In this document: one piece after another, positions 33,895 through 43,979 of the stretch
Position numbering within the stretch: the stretch's first letter is position 1
Layout: each line of letters starts with the position of its first letter
NCBI RefSeq assembly: GCF_004379255.2
Contig: NC_056035.1
Span: forward strand, 23,436,502-23,500,501
Origin: Salvia splendens
Lineage: Eukaryota > Streptophyta > Magnoliopsida > Lamiales > Lamiaceae
Direction of reading: 5' to 3'
DNA: 64,000 nt
Translations under genes and position numbers: made by a program
Notes under the pieces: generated by a model
Database searches by the model: none
What the model saw: the letters and a program-made list of their open reading frames with translations, nothing else
What the model was told of the DNA's origin: nothing

Positions 33895-35903
33895 TCAGGT
33901 CTTTATTAGTCGAACTCCCATCCCTTCAACATGGCGTTCTAACGGTTTCACCGCCAATGCCTTTGTAAAAGGATCTGCCAGGTTGTTCTCTGACGTAATC
34001 TTGACCACTTGTATGTCTCCTCTCTGCACTATATCTCTAATGATATGATACTTCCTTTCTATGTGTTTGCTCGATTTGTGAGCTCTTGGTTCTTTCGAGT
34101 TTGCCACAGCACCAGAATTGTCACAATAGATGGTGATGCTCTTGGGTAGATTCGTAACCACACCTAAATCCATAAGGAAGTTCTTGAACTATACAGCCTC
34201 TTTTGCAGCCTCTGAAGCGGCCACATTCTCGGCTTCCATGGTCGAGTCCGTGATGCATTTATGCTTCACACTCTTCCAAATTACGGCTCCACCTCCTAAA
34301 GTGAACACATATCCAGAAGTAGATTTTCTCGAATCTTGATCAGATTGAAAATCCGAGTCAGTATATCCCAAAGGACAGAGCTCGGCTACATAGTAAACTA
34401 GAGCATAGTCCTTAGTCTGTTTAAGGTACTTGAGTATGTTCTTTACGTCAGTCCAATGTCCTTGGCCCGGATTCGACTGATATCCTGCCACCATGCCAAC
34501 AGCAAAGCAAATATCAGGCCTTGTACAAAGCATAGCATACATCAGACTTCCAACTGCCGAAGCATATGGAATCATTCTCATCTCTTCTATCTCAGATGGC
34601 GTTTTGGGGCACATCTCTTGAGATAAATGGATGCCATGTCTAAAAGGTAAGAAACCTTTCTTGGTATCTTCCATGCTAAAGCGACTAAGTACAGTATTGA
34701 TGTAGGGTTCTTGAGATAAGCACAACATCCTCTTTTCACGATTCCTAAGAACCTTGATCCCGAGGATGTGTCCCGCTTCTCCCATATCCTTCATCTTAAA
34801 CTAGTTCGACAACCAAGTTCGTACTGATGACAACATTTTTTTATTGTTTCCAATTAGAAGAATGTCATCTACATATAAAACCAAGAACACAACATTCATC
34901 TTTTCAACCTTCTTATAAACGCAGCTTTCATTTGGGCACTTTTTGAATCCAAACTTATGAATAGTTTGATCGAAACACTAGTTCCATGACCTAGATGCTT
35001 GCTTGTGGCCATAAATGGACTTGTTAAGCTTCCAGACCATGTGTTCCTTACCCTTCATGGCATATCCTTCGGGTTGTTCCATGTAGATGGTCTCCTCAAG
35101 ACTCCCGTTCAAGAACGCAGTCTTAACGTCCATCTGCCATACATCCCATCCATGTAAGCTACAATGGACAACAGTATCCATATCGATTTGAGCATGGCCA
35201 CCGGGGAGAAGGTTTCATCATGATCGATACCTTTCCTTTGGGTATACCCCTTAGCCACTAGTCTTGCCTTAAAGACTTTAACTCGTCCATCAGGTCCACG
35301 TTTACGTTTGTATATCCACTTGCTCCCAATGGCAGTACAGCCTTCGGGTAGGACGGACAAATCGTAGACGTCTTTGTCTATCATAGATTGTAGTTCCGAA
35401 TCCATTGCTTTCACCCATTCGCAATGATCGACATCTGCCCGCGCCTCTGCAAAGTTCCAGGGATCTAATACATTGTTGTCCGAGGAGTGATCCATAGATT
35501 CCCCCAAACCAATGTATCTATCGGGCTCATAAGAGACCATCCCACTGCGGCGTGACACTACAATACTTGGAGTAGAAGTTGAAATTTTGGGAATTGTTTG
35601 TACACTAGGTACGGGTTCTTGGTTAATGGAACTTGTAACAGAAGTTAGCTCGTCAAGAGCCACTTCACTGCTGGGTTTATGATTCATTATATAATCTTCC
35701 TCTAAGAATGTCGCGTGAGTACTCACAATGACTTTCTTGTCTCGGAGACTATAGAATTCATAAGCTTTCGATCCTCTAGAGTACCCTATAAACACACATA
35801 CCTCTGTCCTTGATCCCAACTTAGTTGGATCCTTTTCCAATACATGAGCCTGACAACCCCAAATCTTGAGATGTGCTAGATTAGGCTTGCGCCCAGTCCA
35901 CAA
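33895..35903 (-). pseudogene. pol: Copia pol: end of integrase, reverse transcriptase and RNase H, broken
   Basis: Begins with the integrase C-terminal GKKPNLAHLKIWG-type motif (here GRKPNLAHLKIWGCQAHV), then the RT N-terminal half (KWIYKRKRGPDGRVKVFKAR, DHDETFSPVA), MDVKTAFLNGSLEE, the YVDD active site (within LVLYVDDILLIGN, about 34870) and RNase H (GYTDSDFQSD, CDNSGAVANSKEPR). Breaks: frameshift near 35170, and stops near 34978, 34800 and 34187. It ends at 33895 just before the PPT. Confidence 0.85.
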
Positions 35904-36757
35904 CTCATAAGGAGCAGTAGGTACGGATTTTGACCGTAAGTTGTCTGAAATATGACTTGCAGAAGGTAAGACATGTCCCCAAAAAGAAATAGGTATCGTG
36001 CAAAACTCATCATCGACTGGACCATGTTAAACAAGGTCCTATTCCTTCTTTCAGCTACACCGTTCTGCTGGGGCGTGACCGGCGTGGTCAATTGGGATTC
36101 AATTCCCGCCACCGATAAGTAGTCCAAAGACTCGGCACTGAGGTATTCGCCTCTGCGATCAGATCGCAGGCTTTTGATACTCTTTCCATGATACGTCTCC
36201 ACATATGCCTTAAACTCTTTGAACTTGTCAAAAGATTCAGACTTGTGGCGCATCAAATAGACATATCCGATTTTCGAGAAGTCTTCAACAAAAGTGATGA
36301 AGTATCGAAAACCATCTCTTGCCTCTGTTGACATTGGTCCACATATATCGGTATGAACGAGCTCAAGTACTTCCTTGACCCTATTACCCTTAGTCTTAAA
36401 AGACCACTTGGTCATCTTGCCATCTAAGCATGATTCACACTTATGAAAAGGTTCCTTCTCTAGACCTTTAATAAGGTCATTTTCCACAAGAGAATGGATC
36501 CTCCTTTCATTGGCATGACCAAGTCTAAGGTGCCATAAGTACGTTTCATTCATTGAACTTGAAGGTGCTTTTCTTTTCTTTGATATTTTCGATGTTGTAT
36601 TGAGTTATGATTTCCGATTATTAAACTGTGTAGATGTGATTGTGTACAGATTGTTTTCCATGATACCACGACAGATATAAGAACCATCTTTCTTAATAAC
36701 ACAATTTTCATTAAAAGAAATTGAATATCCATCAAAAACCAATTTAGAAACTGAAGA
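35876..36757 (-). pseudogene. pol: Copia GAG-pre-integrase and integrase core
   Basis: Starts after the gag deletion junction with SKLVFDGYSISF, then the GAG-pre-integrase motif ETYLWHLRLGHANERRI, the zinc residues CESCLDGKMTK, and the DDE core (HTDICGP, SDRRGEYLS, PQQNGVAERRNRTL). The normal SDRGGEY is altered to SDRRGEY. A frameshift near the 35890 end separates it from the GRKPNL segment. Confidence 0.83.
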
Positions 36758-37242
36758 CTCTGAAGGATAATTGTTACTTGGGACTCGGGATCGATCGTCC
36801 CTCCAAAAACCTCAATTTGATTGAGGTGGCCCAACATCTCGAGGACATGGTCCTGCACAGATGTGCCTTCCTTCATTGTCTTAGTCATGATACTCCGAAA
36901 GGCTTGAGACTTAGCCGTTCGATTCTGAGTACCAAAAAGATTTGTGAGATTTTGCATAATCTCGGTGGCAGTCGCCATGGCAGAATGCTGATGCTTGAGT
37001 ACTGAAGACATAGAAGCCAACATGTAGCACTTAGCCATCTCATTCGCCTTATGCCACCGTCTATGCGCATCTCTAAGTCCTGTCGCGGCGTTAGCCGCCA
37101 GCACTGGAGGTCGTGGGGTTGTGAGCACAAAGTTGTACTCTTCCGCTGTAAGAACGATGTCCAAGTTTTGTTTCCATTCTATGTAATTTTGGCCCTCGAG
37201 TTTGTTTTCTTTAAGAATTGCAGAAAGAGAATTGAATGACAT
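36758..37242 (-). pseudogene. gag: Copia gag, N-terminal half only
   Basis: UBN2-type copia gag: MSFNSLSAILKENKLEGQNY, WKQNLDIVLTAEEY, HQHSAMATATEIM and GTSVQDHVLEMLGHLNQIEV are recognisable. At IILQSLP near 36757 the sequence jumps directly to SKLVFDGYSISF, which normally lies after the protease. The CCHC zinc knuckle and the protease Asp-Thr/Ser-Gly site are therefore deleted. Confidence 0.8.
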
Positions 37243-37904
37243 CTTGACGATTTAGTTTGCACTGCAAAACAGAATATTTACTATTTGTCATAAACTCATG
37301 TAAGAAGTTTGAGTAGATTAACCATAAAACTTTTCAAAATCTTACAATTGTAAAATTAAAATTTTGTACCCTCCATAAGAGGTCAATACGCATTAAAATT
37401 TTACAATTTTACTGGTCACAACACCGACGAATAGTCCAGAGACCACATAATGGCATGGCCGCCTAATGTTGCCTAAGCAAGAACACCAGATTTAGCATTA
37501 CATTATCTTATTTCTACAACACACTCCCATAACAATGTTCATGTGCTGCTAATAAAATCAAGCTATCTCATAAAAAATCTTAATTAGACATAAAAAATTA
37601 AATTCAAATTATTTCCATGTTCAAGATTAGGAAGAGAAATTTTTATTATATAATGTGTTCATACATATCTATCCTTATTAGGATTCTAGATATATAATAA
37701 TTAAGAAACTATTAAATTATTCTTGTCCATATCATCTAGGAATCAAAATAATATTATTTATTTCTATAGATATAGTTAATAATTCAAATATTCCTAAAAT
37801 CTAGGGAAATCTTCCCAAAATATTTTATTTCCTTTAAATAATAATATTTTAATGATATCTTTTAATTAATGAATTAAATAATCATTAAAATAATCCATCA
37901 TCGA

Positions 37905-38530
37905 TATCTTATCGCACGAGGTTTGCTCGAACAATGAACGACGAAGATCCAACGAGTTCATCGCCGGAACACGGTGCGCCATACCTCTCGGCCAGCAGCA
38001 AGCGTGTTGCGTGCCTGCGTCTCGGCCAGGCGACGCACAGCCGTGCGCGTCGGGTGGCACTGGCTCTCGGCTAGTGCCTTGCCTTCCGGTGCGGTGCCTC
38101 AGTCGTCGGGTGTCGCGATCCTCGGCCAGCAGCGCGCATGTCGACGGCGCTGCTCTCGGCCAGCCGCGATGACCCGTCTCGGCCAGGCTCAATCCGCCGC
38201 TCCCACTACTCTTGCCCACGTCGCACTAGGAGACGCGTCCGTATCTCGGCCAGCGCAGGAGTCACGTCTCGGTCCTTCCGCTTAAGGTTCGGGACACACT
38301 GGTTCAGCGTCTTGGCTGCTCTCGGTCGAGCCACCTCGCCGAGCCTGCTCTCTTTGTCGATCTGGTTTCGGAATCCGCATATGGCTCCGCAATCTCGGTC
38401 GGCAGCGCGCACGAGCCCTCGCTCGTCTGCGCCTCGCCCCATGATCACCGCCCTTTGCTCCCACTGTCTCGACATCCCTATCTCGATCGCGCGTGGTGCG
38501 ATCCGTCTAGGGGCGAGCACCGACGGATCG
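37905..38530 (-). repeat. GC-rich copia leader with a recurring CTCGGCCAG motif
   Basis: Between the copia PBS and gag lies a sharply GC-rich island in otherwise AT-rich leader DNA (37243-37900 is very AT-rich). CTCGGCCAG or close variants recur at least six times between 37980 and 38260, with related CTCGGTC(G/A) forms to 38410, at irregular spacing. ORFs on both strands lack family resemblance and codon character, so they are not called genes. Confidence 0.55.
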
Positions 38531-38709
38531 CACGTCTCGTACGATCGAAAAATACAAGTTCTTTGATTCGATAGTTCTTGAGTTCATCATGCATAAAATA
38601 GAAACAAAAACACCAAGAACATACTTCGCAATCAAATAACACATGCATACATGAATTTCGCGAATTTAAATCCAAATAATCAAAGCCAAAGACTGGGTCT
38701 GATACTAAT

Positions 38710-40744
38710 TGAAGGGGTAGGCAGCGGAAGCGTGCGTTCTAACTGATCACATAAAATTCTGATCTATTTAGCAGATTATTTAGACAAATTCTATTCGCGT
38801 AATTCTCACATGTATCATGCTCGTGACTTAAATTCAAACATGCTTTAGCGCAATTAACACCTAAAACATGCTTACTATGGAGTTAGCCAATTTACCTCGT
38901 TGGTTCTCCAAAGAATCGAAGATAGCTAGCGCATTCTCCACATGAAGATCTTGAGTACTAAACCATGGATCTTCTAACTGGTTACCGTTAGGGGTGGCAA
39001 ATCGTGCGTGTCGGGTCGTTATCGTGTCGACACGATAACGACACGAACACGATAACAACAAACACGAACACGGCCTGTTAAGAAAACCCCAAACACGAAC
39101 ACGAACACGACCCGCTACCCTCAGACACGAACACGACACGAACACGACACGAACCCATTAACGACACGAACCACTTCGGGTCAACACGACACGATAACAA
39201 CACGTATTGGAAAGTGATTAAATAATTAAATGATTTAAATGAGATATGACCATATGAGACTATGAGAGTCAATTTAATAAATATTGAAAAATGAAAATAA
39301 TAAGAATTAATAATATTAAAATATTATTTGTTAACGGATAACACGAACCCAACACTAATACGACACGAACACGTATTGTTAACAGATAACACGAACCCGA
39401 CACAAACCCGACATGAACACGACAAGAAATTTTCGTGTCCTTAACGGGTCGACCCGATAAGGACACGAACCCAATAAGCTCTGACCCAAACCCATTAATT
39501 TCGTGCCGGTTCGTGTCGTGTTATCGTGTCGTGTCAAAAATTGCCAGCCCTAGTTACCATACTGTAAACCGATATCAGTGTGGGCTGATCTCACTAGAAT
39601 ACTAGGACTTAAATAAAGAAGATGGAAACTGCTCACGGAGGGAGCTGAAAATCGTCCCTCTGCTTAAAGGAAAGGGGTATGAAAATTTTGATGAAAATAA
39701 TGTGTCTTTTCTGTCTCCTTTATTCTCCTATTTATATTAAGTCACATATTGGGCCCAGTCAGGGATCTATAGAAGAATTTGGATATGGCCTCCCCAATTA
39801 GCTTTTTACTAATTAAATTGAACCCACAATTTAATATAAGCTTATATTATAATATTACGAGCAGCCACTAAAGAAGTAATATTGCACTGCCCATCCAATT
39901 CCGAAATTACAAGTATTCCGGGTTTCCATTTGTTTGTCATTCATTTCCCGTGCTTATGATAGGAACGTCCATTAATTAATTAATGTCTGCTATGTACTTA
40001 ATTAATTAACATATTTTTAACTCTAAGACTGGACTTAGCAAGAAACGCTTATTTATTATTCATAGAATAATCAAAGTCCAACTAACTAGGTTCCGAATAA
40101 TAAAACTTTGTTTCGAACTCCTCTTGTGGACGTTATCAAACGAGACTCACCTCGCGCACGATTCAATATAATAGCAATCCTAGCACCGCTAGATATTAAT
40201 CACCACTACCCAATATGCCAGAATTCTTGGATTGCGCAAAAACCGCACATTTTGGTAAGTCAAAGTAGTGCATAATCAATACCGTATGCTCAATGCTAAC
40301 ATACATTGATTAAGAAATTAATTATCAAGACCTCGTCTTTTGGTAGATAGCATAAAGACTCGTCTTGCTGTTAGATCCAATTCAGTTTTATACCACATCA
40401 ATGTCATCTTATTTCAGTAAGGCTTAGAAATATGCGGACTGACATTGCAACCTTTCACGATAGGTAGTCTAGGCCTATCTAGGTTGTGAAATTATTATTT
40501 TTCTTTGTTTAGAACTGACCGTGTTACCTTAAAGTGGACGACGCCCACAACCGGTCTGCTAAAACAAAGACTTAGACTTTGTTACGTTGCTTATACATTT
40601 AAATATGCAATAAATATCCATTAAATGTAAAACATAACAACATTATGACAAAAATAATCTGTTTCATTATTTTAGAAAAGAACATATAGAGTTTTACAGT
40701 ATTTAATCACTCGAAAGGTGATTTCTAATATACAAACTCAAACA
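38710..40744 (-). mobile_element. Copia 5' LTR with a nested MITE
   Basis: 2,035 bp including the 564-bp insertion 38989-39552. On the minus strand it ends CCCCTTCA directly before ATTAGTATCAGACC, the PBS region (38694-38707 on the plus strand). It matches the 3' LTR after removal of the insert and its duplication. Confidence 0.82.
38989..39552. mobile_element. hAT-like MITE built of ACACGA repeats
   Basis: Ends are TAGGGGTGGCAA and its near reverse complement TTGCCAGCCCTA; the 8-bp duplications are GTTACCGT (38981-38988) and GTTACCAT (39553-39560). Size (564 bp), terminal repeats and 8-bp duplication fit a non-autonomous hAT element. Both ends are filled with degenerate CACGAACACGACACGA repeats. 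A perfect 24-bp palindrome centred on GTCGAC lies at 39017-39040. The centre (39200-39330) is AT-rich. No ORF. Confidence 0.8.
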
Positions 40745-43013
40745 CTTACACCAAGGGCAGCCCCTACTCTCCATAGGTAACACTATTCCTCATTTCTCAC
40801 AAGTACTTTATGATCAAACCCAAACTCACCCTTTCCCTAATATATCAAAAAGGAATCAGATGAACAAGTGGGCAAGCTGTGAATCTAGGGGCAGAGGAAA
40901 AGAATCAGTAGCTAATACTTCAAGAGGTAATACACCTCCATCCTCATCCCAATTAAAATGTCATCATGTAGAAGCACTAGAACTAGAAGCAACAAGCTAC
41001 TGCCTTTACATCAAGATCAGTAACTTCAGTAGTACTCACAACATAGAAACCCTCATGTTATAACAAGCTTCCTTCAAATATTGTTAAACCCTCATAGCCA
41101 ACAAAATAAATTCACAACTTTAAGCCTAAGATTTCAGTTTTTGCTAAATCTGCCTTTTGTCCAACTTCTCTAATGAACTAAGAAATCACCAAATAGTTGC
41201 GATAAGAATTTAATTTTAGAATAGGGAATTGGGGAAAAGGACTCATCTTCATCCGATCGAGGAGTGGGGCTGTATCAGTACGACCAGTGACGGCAGCTGA
41301 CCACGCCGTCTCAGCCGGACCGCCCGCGAAGCAACGATAAGTCGAGGAGCCACGGCAGTGGTGCTGACCGTTGGTGGCAGCGACACCGGCCCTGGTCTGT
41401 GAAACGGACCGAGCTGCGTCTGCCTCAGCCGAAGACACCCCAACGGCGCTGATTCGCCGTGAAGGGACGGGCGGCGATGCGACGGAAAACACAGAACTCC
41501 TCAGTGGTTTCAACGGAGAGAAAGAAAGCTCAAAAACGTGACGCCGAGGAGAAACGTCGGCGGCGCTTTGTCGCTGACCGAAGTGACGCGCCGACGCATG
41601 GGAGAAGAAAAGTGATGAATTTTCGATTTGGAGATTTTTAATTTAGGGTTTTTACTTTGGGGAAGAAAAGAGAGTTTTGGGAGTATAGCCGATGGAGGAG
41701 GGGATTATATTTGGACTTTTGGGCCACCTCCACATTTTGAGAAGTTTGGGTTATGTGTTTTGGGCTGCCTAAATTAAATTGCTGGACCACCTTAATTAAA
41801 TGGTTTAGGGCCAGTGGAAATAATTTTTAGTTGGGCTGCTCAAATAAATGGATAAATCTCAAGTCTTTGGACTAGAATAATAAATAAATGGACTAGTTGC
41901 TTTTAAACGATGTGCTTGTCAAAGTTTAACGGATTATTCCCTAAATCTCCACAGTAAATTAAATCTCCCGATTGAATTAATATTTAAGGATCCTAGAACT
42001 TTTTCTAGGAAAATAAGAAAAAGAATAAAATGATCATGCACTTAGGATGCATTCACGTTAAGTTTATTTGGCTTCTTAAGTCTAATTAAGTATTATTCTT
42101 ATTTCTAAAGGGGCGTCTTTGCACGTCATTTAAGACCAAATCAAGGAAACTTTTCGACTAAGGAAATAGCTTTTGAGGTGGGCATTCTTTTCAAAACGTG
42201 ATTTTAGTATGAATATGTGAATCTTTTCTAAACATGTTTGTCATGCCATGTTTTGCTTTTACGATTACCTATCTGCTAGGCTATGCCAATTATGTTAAAT
42301 CGAATTCGGGTCCTAGTAGGGCCGAAAAGCCTACTTGGACTAGTGTACACATATGGGGATCGTGAGCGAGCTAGCCTTCGAGTTGGCCGATCCAGTGACC
42401 GTCGTAGAATGTGACTACATTCCCGGTTCACATACGTTCAGATATGGTATCTATGTTTATGTGATTGCGCAATCAATGTTATGAAATTAAAAGAAATTTT
42501 AGAAACTCGGGCCTTCTGAATAAAACCCCGTGTTCACTCAACTGTGACTGACAAATTTAAATGAAACTTATGTTTTCGGCACTGTGCTCACTGAGTATAT
42601 TAAGTACTCAGCCCTGCATGTTTCTTTTCTAACGTGTAGGTTGAACGTGATCGAGGAGGCGAAGGTGTTGGGAAATGTTATTAATAAGTAGCAATAGGTA
42701 GCCCAAAGTAGTGTGTCTTCACACATGCTACTTTGTCTTGGTCTCTTCCGCTGCATTAGAACTTTGTACTAGGAGTTTATGAACCTAGTTAACGTACTCT
42801 GACTTTATTTCGACCTTGTACCACTTTCGCCTTCGAAAGTAATGTTCTGAACTTGACTTATCATCTATGTTTACTTTTTATTTTAAATTGTGTTTAGTCA
42901 CGATTTAGCTGCGCTCACTATCACTACAGAGTTGTGGTCATGACTCTTAGCTTGGTATATCTACTACACCCACATTCACTAAAATATGTTTATTGTTAAC
43001 TATTTAGCGGGCC

Positions 43014-43071
43014 GAGGGAAGAGTTGAAGCCATACCAAATCGGAGGGAAGAGTTGAAGCCTTACCAAATCG
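43014..43071 (+). repeat. 29-bp tandem duplication
   Basis: Two adjacent copies of a 29-bp unit starting GAGGGAAGAGTTGAAGCC (43014-43042 and 43043-43071) differ at one position. They lie in the short unique stretch (42951-43979) between the two large retrotransposon insertions, which otherwise holds only MITE-like debris. Confidence 0.7.
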
Positions 43072-43159
43072 GAAAAGGATGTTATCCTAACATATGTCAA
43101 GTTTGTAGTAAACTATGAACATATACGCAAGTAACTATTGTTCAGTAAGACCATAACAA

Positions 43160-43900
43160 AAACGTATTCTGTCTGTCTGCCTTTAAAAGTCTCATTTCTT
43201 GGCAGCACGAGTTTTTAAGAAATATTAAGAAAAATGGGTGGAAAAAGGTTAGTGGAATATGGGTCCCACTTGTACATATTCCCTCCGTTCCCTCATAGTT
43301 GAAGCGGATCGTTTTGGCATGGAGTTTAAGAAAAAAGATGTTAAGTGTGTTAACTACAGTAGCAGACGCAGAAATTTTTGTCAATAGGGGCTTTACTATA
43401 TGTACTCTCATTATCTACGAAAAATAGTCTTGTGGATGAAACAAGTTTTAATGCTTGTTGGTACCGTAAAAAGATAGAGAGAAACAATGGTAAAGTACAA
43501 TAAGAGGAGAAAATTTGGTGATAATCTTTCTATAAATAAAAACGATACTAATTTTGGTGAGCAGGGTTGAAAGATTGGAATGTAATTGAATTGAATTGAA
43601 TGTGAGAGATCGTGTATAGAGTGATTGCTGAAATCATGCGCCTTCGAATTCGGATGATTAGGTGTAATTTATGAACTGACCAAATTAACCTTCTATGCAA
43701 CAAAAAGACTCTTGCATGCAATCCAGTTGATGAAATCAACACCGCACATCTCTACATCTAACGACTCTTTTAGGTAAGATGTTATATATGGAGTGTAGTG
43801 CTCCCCATGATAATAAAGTGGAAAAGGAAAAAGGTAGAGAGATAAGAAAGAATAAAGTAAAAGGGAGTAAAGTAAGAGAGAAGAAAGGTTGTTGCTTTTT
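43160..43900. mobile_element. Scrambled Stowaway-like debris
   Basis: A TATTCCCTCCGTTCC terminus at about 43278 abuts interior-like Stowaway sequence (GTTAGTGGAATATGGGTCCCAC) on its outer side, so terminus and interior are in the wrong order. A purine-rich stretch at 43812-43890 (AAAGTGGAAAAGG, AAGTAAGAGAGAAG) resembles Stowaway interiors too. No complete element with two ends was found. Confidence 0.35.
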
Positions 43901-43979
43901 GCCAAAATATGAAATAACTCAGCTACAGTGGGACGTAGGTAGTATTAGTTTATGATATAACGTGAGGGAGAAATTAGTT

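Larger units (their letters stand above)
32365..40744 (-). mobile_element. Ty1/copia retrotransposon nested in LTR3, minus orientation
   Basis: In its own orientation the LTRs run TGTTAGAG (or TGTTTGAG) ... CCTTCA. They span 38710-40744 (5') and 32365-33808 (3'), and the 5-bp duplications are CTTTC (32360-32364) and CTTAC (40745-40749). The PBS (TAGTATCAGACC on the minus strand) lies next to the 5' LTR, and the PPT AAGTGGGAGA next to the 3' LTR. Domain order gag, integrase, RT, RNase H is typical of Ty1/copia. Part of gag and the whole protease are missing and several stops are present, so it is inactive. Confidence 0.88.
3987..42945 (+). mobile_element. 39-kb compound Ty3/gypsy array (LTR1-int-LTR2-int-LTR3) with nested insertions
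   Basis: Starts with TGTAATACCC at 3987 and ends with TGACT at 42945 (the terminal A of TGACA is mutated). It is flanked by identical 5-bp duplications CTTAG (3982-3986 and 42946-42950). The same LTR family appears three times (start TGTAATACCC at 3987, 22523 and 31410), separated by two internal regions: a damaged pol (B, 15930-22522) and a 1.3-kb remnant (C, 30081-31409). A chromovirus, a solo LTR, a hAT transposon and a copia element are nested inside. The outer duplication indicates that all of this grew from one insertion downstream of the laccase gene, followed by recombination or tandem gain of an internal region. Confidence 0.8.
31410..42945 (+). mobile_element. LTR3 of the array, interrupted by a copia element
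   Basis: Starts TGTAATACCC after GGAGTGTAGAA and ends TGACT at 42945, where CTTAG (42946-42950) completes the target duplication of the whole array. The copia element occupies 32365-40744; removing it restores the sequence seen uninterrupted in LTR2 near 23330. It carries the shared LTR block: AGTAGG/CCTACT stem-loop near 42315-42335, the GAGT..ACTC motif near 42593 and the TAG site at 42638-42639. Confidence 0.8.

Noticed and set aside
38138..38285. CRISPR-like spaced repeat (recurring CTCGGCCAG)
   Set aside because: Repeats are only 9 bp, irregularly spaced, degenerate, and in a plant nuclear retrotransposon leader.
37866..38566. Long ORFs on both strands of the GC island
   Set aside because: Low-complexity translation, overlapping on opposite strands, no family motif; explained by a GC-rich copia leader lacking stops.
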